64,000 nt of DNA from contig NC_088791.1 of NCBI RefSeq assembly GCF_011386835.1, positions 10,106,998 through 10,170,997 of the forward strand, in the 5' to 3' direction. This document shows, one piece after another, positions 57,661-64,000 of the stretch. The DNA comes from Chrysemys picta bellii (taxonomy: Eukaryota; Chordata; Testudines; Emydidae). Position 1 is the first letter of the stretch. Each line of letters begins with the position of its first letter. Both the position numbers and the translations under genes were made by a program. The notes below the pieces were generated by a model. That model had not been told where the DNA came from, ran no database searches, and saw only the letters and a program-made list of their open reading frames with translations.

Positions 57661-58465
57661 GCCCTTTTGAATTTATTTTCACAAACATCCCTGTGAGGTA
57701 GGGAAGCATTATCCCAGGGGTAGGCAACCTATGGCGCGTGGGCTGCTATTTTCAGTAGGTTAGCTCAACGGGTATGGAATGAAACCTTCCAGCTCCAGGC
57801 CAGACATACCCTTATGGCATCCCTAAATAGCAGTGACCCTAGGCAGCCCAGCCTGCATTAAACCCCAGACTCCTGCCTCCACCCAGCAGCCTCAAGAAAG
57901 AATCCCCTTCCCTCAGTCATTGCAACCACATCCTAGCTCCACGCTGCTGCTGCTCAGGGCCGGAGGAACCTGGTATGTCAACAGCAGGACAGCAGCTTGT
58001 GGCCTAACTTGGCACTGTACATTGCTAAGATCCTAACTCAGGGGTAGACAACCTATGGCGCGTGTGCCGAAGGCGGCATGCGAGCTGATTTTCAGTGGCA
58101 CTCACACTGCCTGGGTCCTGCCCACCGGTCCGGGAGGCTCTGCATTTTAATTGAATTTTAAATGAAGCTTCTTAAACATTTTAAAAACCTTATTTACTTT
58201 ACATACAACAATAGTTTAGTTATATATTATAGACTTATAGAAAGAGACCTTCTAAAACATTAGAATAACTGGCATGCGAGACCTTAAATTAGAGTGAATA
58301 AATGAAGACTCGGCACATCACTTCTGAAAGGTTGCCGACCCTGCATGATCCAGATAAAGGAACTGAGGTGCCAACAGAGAAGTAACTTTACCAAGGGACA
58401 AGAAGTAAACGCAGGTCTCTTGGATCCCAGAGCCTTAACCACAAGACCATCCTGCCAGGTTTTCC
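57661..58465 (-). mobile_element. MIR-type SINE split by a hAT
   Basis: CAAACATCCCTGTGAGGTAG...GCATTATCC on the left and AGATAAAGGAACTGAGGTGC...CAAGACCATCCTGCC on the right join into one reverse-orientation MIR when 57715-58343 is removed. Confidence 0.75.
57715..58343. mobile_element. Composite hAT element with two left ends
   Basis: The outer ends are CAGGGGTAGGCAACCTATGG and GGTTGCCGACCCTG. They are flanked by CATTATCC/CATGATCC (57707-57714, 58344-58351). A second left end, CAGGGGTAGACAACCTATGG, starts at 58039 and leads into the usual AT-rich interior (TTTAATTGAATTTTAAATGA, ATAATAGACTT-like text). Between the two left ends are about 280 bp unlike the family. Either one copy inserted into another, or a copy captured foreign DNA. 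Confidence 0.8.
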
Positions 58466-58749
58466 TTCATTTCCATGTAGGGAGTTCTGGTGACACAAAA
58501 GAGAATAGAGGAAAAAGAACATGGTAATGTCACTGGAACTCCTATACAGTTGGAACGCACGACATTTAACATTCCAATCTCTGTCCCTAGCCCAGGTCTC
58601 CCGGACTCTTTTCCCTCTAGTATCTTGGCCTCCCCATCATCCTTCTTTATCTTTCATCCCCAAGTGCCTGCAAACCATCTGCACGTTTCTGATACAGCAG
58701 CGCTCACTCCTCTTCCCTCAGGCTGACAGATCCTATTCTTAAATTACCT
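58344..58749. other. MIR remainder and unassigned DNA
   Basis: After the MIR piece ends near 58465, about 285 bp hold no recognised feature. Confidence 0.35.
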
Positions 58750-58920
58750 ATTTCAGAGTAGCAGCCGTGTTAGTCTGTATCCGCAAAAAGAAGAACAGGA
58801 GTACTTGTGGCACCTTAGAGACTAACAAATTTATTAGAGCATAAGCTTTCGTGGACTACAGCCCACTTCCTCGGATGCATATAGAATGGAACATATATTG
58901 AGGAGATATATATACACATT
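58750..58920 (-). mobile_element. Penelope-like element tail, lineage A
   Basis: TTTCAGAGTAGCAGCCGTGT through CATAAGCTTTCGTGGACTAC to ATATATATACACATTC is the longest tail copy after 5488. It reads toward the minus strand. No inverted duplicate and no clear target duplication were seen. Confidence 0.8.
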
Positions 58921-59101
58921 CCCCCAAATAAAGCCCTCAATAAGATTTTTTTTTATTAAATACTTTTATGACACCAGGAGCTGCATAATGATAAGGAAGC
59001 AAATACGCCTAATATTTGTAAGGCTATTGCAGGCTGCTAGGTATCCTCAGGTGGTTATTTGCACAGTAAAGAGACTGATTTGGGGGCAAATACTCTATTA
59101 A
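58921..59101. other. Unassigned DNA
   Basis: AT-rich sequence between the PLE tail and the LTR target duplication. Nothing was recognised. Confidence 0.4.
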
Positions 59102-59105
59102 GTAG

Positions 59106-59766
59106 TGTGACAAAGTTCCTCCTCTATCTTGGTGGGTCCTGCACTTATTGGCAGATTTTCTTGCCTCAGAGATTCACCATGTGGGTTGGGGAACAGCCCA
59201 GAGACCTTCCCCTTTGGAAGAACCCACAGTCCAGGTCAATTGGGAAGTTTGGGGGGAACCCAGGCCCACCCTCTACTCCAGGTTCCAGCCCAGGGCCCTG
59301 TGGACTGCAGCTGTCTATAGTGCCTCCTGTAACAGCTGCATGACAGCTACAACTCCCTGGGCTACTTCCCCATGGCCTCCTCCAAACACCTTCCTTATTC
59401 TTACCACAGGACCTTCCTCCTGGTGTCTGATAACGCTTGTGCTCCTCAGTTCTCCAGCAGCACACCCTCTCAGCTCCTTGCACCTCTTGCTCCCAGCTCC
59501 TCACACTTACACCACAAACTGAACTGAGCTCCTTTTAAAACCCAGGTGCCCTGATTAGCCTGCCTTAATTGATTCTAGCAGCTTCTTCTTAATTGGCTCC
59601 AGGTGTCCTAATTAGCCTGCCTGCCTTAACTGGTTCTAGCAGGTTCCTGATTACTCTAGTGCAGCCCCTGCTCTGGTCACTCAGGGAACAGAAAACTACT
59701 CATCCAGTGACCAGTATATTTGCCCTCTACCAGACTCCTGTACCCCACTGGTCTGGGTCTGTCACA
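59106..59766 (+). mobile_element. Solo LTR-type repeat, complete copy B
   Basis: This 661-bp element starts TGTGACAAAGTTCC and ends GGTCTGTCACA, flanked by GTAG on both sides (59102-59105, 59767-59770). TG...CA ends and a 4-bp duplication fit an LTR. A TTTTAAAACCC box lies near 59534. No coding domain adjoins it. Copy A at 1-500 is inverted relative to this one. Frames such as 59148-59522 are mirrored in copy A but resemble no protein. Confidence 0.75.
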
Positions 59767-60044
59767 GTAGTTTCCAAATATACATCTATGGATGGATGGA
59801 TCATCTGTACATTCTACTGATTTCTGACAAAGGAGGAGAGCAGGTTTTCTGGCTGGAATTGAAGGCCTGGTTTTTTGCTCTATTCCCTGATGCTACTTTC
59901 CATGCTACTCTTTGTGTACTGAGTGGGTTAGTTTAGTGCTACAATCAGGTATCGTGAAGGGCAGGCACTGCCTGAGGCACCTTAATGCTGACTTACAGTG
60001 TCCCCCACTATCCCTGGCTTGCCCCCTCCACCTGCTAGTCCAGC

Positions 60045-60137
60045 CTAAAAGTCTACACTGCAATTAAACAACCCCTTAGCCCGAGCCAGCTGGCATGGGC
60101 CAGCCACGGGTTTTTAATGTCCGTGTAGACATACCCT
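60045..60137. mobile_element. GTCTACAC-type MITE
   Basis: AAAGTCTACACTGCAATTAA and GGTTTTTAATGTCCGTGTAG are inverted ends. The inner arms CCCGAGCCAGCTGGCATGGG extend the palindrome. Confidence 0.6.
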
Positions 60138-62300
60138 GGATGGCCACAGGACATTCTGCGGAGTTAGCATGGGAGCAGGAACTGTGTGTATGCATGCATG
60201 TGGGTTTGGATGTCTGTCACTGCAGAACCTCCAAATGGATGGTTTCCCGGTGGGTCTGGAAAGATGGTCTGAGTGGGAGACTGTTGCTGCACCAGGTCAC
60301 GGGGCTAGGACTTTCTCATTGCCATCAGTTTAGCTGGGGATGAGGAGCCAGGCATCCAGTATATATCGGCACTTCTTCGTCTGGAGACAGTAGGACCCAG
60401 TTCTGGGCCAGGTTTTGGCCTTTGTGCATACCTCTCCCATTTCATCCCAATTCTTTCACCTCGTTTCCATGGCAGCCCAGAAGACGGAGCCGTCAGTTCA
60501 GTGAGCCCCATCCCAGGCGGTAATGTATATAGTCAGCATTGGGGGACTAGCTATGTTCTTAAATGACTCCTCATTCTTTCGCCAAAGCATTCAGGGCCCT
60601 GTGCAGTAAAAATACCATCATCAGCATCCAACTGAAAGCATAGTCTTTTTAAAATTCAAGTGAACAAGGGGCTCTACCACACCCAGAAGGGAAGAGGGCG
60701 ATTGGGAGGGAGGTTGGTATCAGTATTTGGCCAGCAGTGGCCATTGTAAGCAGCACCTCTGAAATACAGAAAAGCCCTTGAGCTTTGCGAAGAATGAAAC
60801 TGAGCTGTGCCCCCCTGGTGTGAGTGAGTTCCACACCTCAGGGCCTGCTACGGTAAGGCGCGATGGTGGGATCCCTGAACTGCAGGTGGTGTCTGCAGTG
60901 TCGTTGGCATTACCTCGCCTGACTCTTTAGTCCGGATCAGGATTTGGGGAGATCCTGTGTCCTAGTGACGGCAGGTAACGCAGTCTGGGAACTGCTGGGC
61001 CGCAGGGATGCTGTCTGTGTTCAGAAGTAAAGAACTGCCTGGCTAGTCATGACTTCTCTACAGGAAGGACACAACCATCTCAGAGGACACACAGGCTCAA
61101 GGGGGAGGTCTGGGCTCAGACATAGCCAGAACGTACCTATTTAGGGCTTTAAAATGAAGCGGAGAGCACCTTTCTCACAGCCAGCTCTGAGCAGGCCGTA
61201 CTAAGTTCAGCATCAGGCAGCTTCTGTTCAGAAGTGCTGCATTAAGCTCACATGCTGTGCCTGACTGAGCTCTCTGACCCCCTAGGGACCAGCAGCCAGC
61301 ATCCCATAGGGGCTAGGGCTGAGGGCGTTCACGGGGCAGCCCACGTGGTGACTGGCTCGTGGAAGAAATAATTGGATTGCGCGATGAGTCAGCTTGCGCC
61401 GCGGATCGGGACGGCTGCTTCTTTTCGTATATGCAAAGCAGACGCTGGCCTGGAATTATTTCCATCTGTTTCAGAAGGGTGGTTTGTGTGTGTGTGTTAT
61501 ATAACACCAGGGATTTCACACCTCACTGAGCAGCCTGAATTCACTCTAGCCATCACCTCCTCCCCTGGGTCACTGTGGGAAGCCCCCCCTGGAGGAGAGC
61601 CGGACAGATACATGGTGCTGGCCAAGTTGGCAGAGGGGATTCCTAAACAGCCCCCACAGGAATCGCTCCTGTTTCTGAATGGTCCGGTCACTACCCCTCA
61701 GAGGGCAGGGGACATACTCTGCTCCTCTAAATGAAACACCACCCAGGGTTTGGCTCAGATGGTGCCCTGGGTTTAGCCCCACTCACGGTGTGGTCACTCT
61801 ATCCCGTTAATGCGTGCCCCTCCAAGCTCTGTATTCACTCTGTGTCTCCTTCTCCCAGTCCCCTCCTTTAGCTTTTCTCTCTCATTAACTGTATGGGGAA
61901 CTCTCTGTGGCCCAGTCATTCTTGTGGGAGTGGGACAGCGTGCCGCAGTGTTTCAGTGGCGGTGGGCTTTCCCTGTAAGGAAGAGGCAGTGTTTGCCTAA
62001 ACGTTGCAAAAGCACCTTCATTTACTGTTCCTGGGCATCTAGCACATGGTAGATTGCCAGTAACTGTAGCCGCCGGCTGGGATAGCACAGTAATGAGTGT
62101 GGGATGGATGGTTGGGCAAGATTTCTGTTCGGCACAGCACAGAAGCAGTAGCAGCTGGCAGCTGATGGCATCATCAGAAGCAAGTGGAGGCACAGTACGC
62201 ATGTGGGAGGTGATTGGGTAATAGAAATATAGTCCCATGCCCCAGATGGACACCCATGACAATTGAGGTGCATGGGAAGAATTTCTCAGCTGACCTGGAT
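60138..62300. other. Unassigned DNA
   Basis: No exon was recognised in 2.2 kb. A CpG-containing stretch at 61360-61480 carries GATGAGTCAGC (AP-1-like) and TATGCAAAG (octamer-like) words. A short TG run lies at 61486-61497. Confidence 0.35.
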
Positions 62301-62307
62301 GCAAATA

Positions 62308-62495
62308 CACCTCTACTCCAATATAACGCTGTCCTCGGGAGCCAAAAAATCTTACTGCGTTATAGGTGAAACCGCGTTATATCGAACTTGCTTTGATCCG
62401 CTGGAGTGCGCAGCCCCGCCCCCCTGGAGCGCTGCTTTACCACGTTATATCCGAATTTGTGTTATATCGGGTCGCGTTATATCAGGGGAGAGGTG
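62308..62495. mobile_element. Mariner-like MITE with TA flanks
   Basis: CACCTCTACTCCAATATAACG and CGTTATATCAGGGGAGAGGTG are inverted ends between TA dinucleotides (62306-62307, 62496-62497). CGTTATATCG-like units are repeated inside. The 188-bp element has no coding capacity. The TA flanks suggest the Tc1/mariner superfamily. Confidence 0.7.
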
Positions 62496-62759
62496 TATGT
62501 ACAGATATGCTGTGTCTAACAGTGCTGCACATACAGTGCTGTGTTACTTCTGCTTTACCCATCCATACCCGTTAGCTCTGGGGTAATCATCTCATAGAGG
62601 CACCTGCTGTTGGAATGCAGTGTACACTTCGAGTTAGAAAACGGAGCAACATGGGGAAATGAATGGGAATCATGCTGTGCCTGTAACAGGTGTCTGATCT
62701 AATCAGAGACAAATTCGTTAAATAAATAAATATGCCCCCCCACTCAGTTACATGAGTCT

Positions 62760-63165
62760 AAAGTCCCTTTTATCTGAGGGTCTCAAAGCACTTGATGAAC
62801 ATTGGTTCTTACAGATGCCTGCATCTGTAACTTTCACTCTATGCATCCGAAGAAGTGAGGTTTTTACTCACGAAAGCTTATGCCCAAATAAATCTGTTAG
62901 TCTTTAAGGTGCCACCAGACTCCTTGTTGTTTTTGTAGATACAGACTAACACGGCTACCGCCTGATAATTGGTTCTTTTAGTGCACACCTCAGCCCTGGG
63001 AGGTAGGTGAATATCATCACCCCCATTTTATACAGGAGGAATCTGAGGCACAAGGAAGACAAGTGATTTGGTTGCGGCCACATTATGAGTGAGTAGGAGA
63101 GCTGGTGAGAGAATCCCAAGCGCCTTGACGCCTGCTGTGACCATTGGGCAACACTCCCTCACACT
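62760..63165 (-). mobile_element. MIR-like SINE split by a PLE
   Basis: The left part (GGGTCTCAAAGCACTTGATG) and the right part (CCTGGGAGGTAGGTGAATAT, CCCCATTTTATACAGGAGGA) form one reverse MIR-like SINE after removing 62811-62967. Confidence 0.7.
62811..62967 (+). mobile_element. Penelope-like tail with small inverted 5' start
   Basis: The exact 10-bp duplication is ATTGGTTCTT (62801-62810, 62968-62977). The copy ends AGACTAACACGGCTACCGCC. Its first 18 bases form a hairpin: ACAGATGC (62811-62818) and GCATCTGT (62821-62828). Confidence 0.85.
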
Positions 63166-63689
63166 AGGGAAGCAACGCGAACATTGAGTTCAATGGAGCT
63201 ATGTCAGTTTACACCAGCTGAGGATCTGTCCCTTAATCTCTCTCCAGCCATCCCCTGCTGATGGAGGATGTGGAGAAGGGGAATAATCTCTCTCCCCATG
63301 TAGGAACCTCCAGCCGCCCTGATCATATTCACAGCTGCACTGCACACTTATTTGTGTGCGTGTTTTTCCCTTGTTTACATTAATAACTTTCTCCTTTCCC
63401 CGTTTGTTTCCCCTTTCCCATAATAACTTTTGAGAAGGAGGAAGGGGATGCGTGAAAGCTGAGTGAATTTCATGCATGCAGAGTTTTCCAGCCTGCTGCT
63501 TTCGCTGTCCATATCCTGGAGATTAGATCTGAGATGGATCTTCTTTTGTCTGAGCTGTTTGACAAACTTAATGTGCAGCCACATAAATTATTCTCCCTCG
63601 AGGCAGTGGAAATGTCGGCCTGTGTCTATGCCAGTGACACAGCCGTGTTTACCCAGAGTACATCTCTACCAGACAGCATTCACAGGGCC
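63166..63689. other. Unassigned DNA
   Basis: AGTTTACACCAGCTGAGGAT near 63205 may be a worn MITE arm. The rest is unrecognised. Confidence 0.35.
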
Positions 63690-64000
63690 CTATCTCTCTA
63701 CACCCACTTGTGTGCACACGTGCGTTACATGACATGTCTAATAAAACACAGCACACCCAAAACAACCTATAAATAACATGCATATCACACAGCCACATTA
63801 CACAGTCCATATGATACACAGGACACGCAGTACTATATAGAACATGCATGGCACGCACAAACCCATTACATTACACAGATGAGACAAAGCACACACAACT
63901 CATGAAACGTGTACCATGCATTGCCTGGTTATTATTACACAATACATATGCTATCCATATGACATGCCTTACACAATACATAAAATACACATACCACACA
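63690..64000. repeat. CA-rich cryptic repeat running to the window end
   Basis: Units such as CACATTACACAG, CATATGACACA and ACACAATACATA recur with changing spacing. It is a decayed tandem array cut by the window edge. Confidence 0.6.

Overview
This window is vertebrate genomic DNA, most probably from a cryptodiran turtle. The reasons are the 3' ends of many CR1 LINE copies of the turtle type, a full-length tRNA-derived turtle SINE (29061-29257), abundant hAT and Harbinger-like MITEs, Penelope-like elements (PLEs) and MIR-type SINEs, with no compact coding structure. The assignment rests on remembered repeat families, not on a database search.

Only one host protein-coding segment is supported: a 132-bp, 44-codon exon at 7517-7648 (+). 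It has consensus splice sites on both sides and encodes the end of the sema domain of a class A plexin, best matching my memory of PLXNA1. No other plexin exon was found. On this reading the window is one sema-region exon with at least 7.5 kb of upstream intron and about 56 kb of downstream intron. Every other long open frame is either a decayed transposon reading frame or a chance frame in GC-rich or (CA)n repeats.

Layout. 1-7.5 kb: an LTR truncated by the window edge, GT-rich DNA, MIR, old CR1, and a PLE with a readable GIY-YIG endonuclease frame. 7.5-13.9 kb: the plexin exon, a hAT end, a second PLE lineage and palindromic MITEs. 14.1-15.6 kb: a decayed non-CR1 LINE. 17.2-19.9 kb: an old CR1 carrying three later insertions (young CR1, Harbinger-like MITE, hAT). 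21-29 kb: CR1, hAT MITEs, two fold-back PLE insertions, a solo LTR and the tRNA SINE. 30-35 kb: MIR, MITEs and candidate conserved non-coding blocks. 38-44 kb: a fold-back PLE inside a MITE, two hATs with exact 8-bp target duplications, and a solo LTR containing another hAT. 46-50 kb: four CR1 copies. 51-55 kb: long (CA)n and (CA)n/(CT)n arrays and a 776-bp hAT. 56-63 kb: hATs, a hAT inside a MIR, the second LTR copy in opposite orientation to the first, and a PLE inside a MIR.

There is no operon-like or defence-like system. The most interesting signal is that four PLE-tail insertions with clear target duplications all begin with, or consist of, an inverted copy of their own sequence. Boundaries of old repeats are approximate. 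Family names come from memory; target duplications and inverted repeats were read directly.
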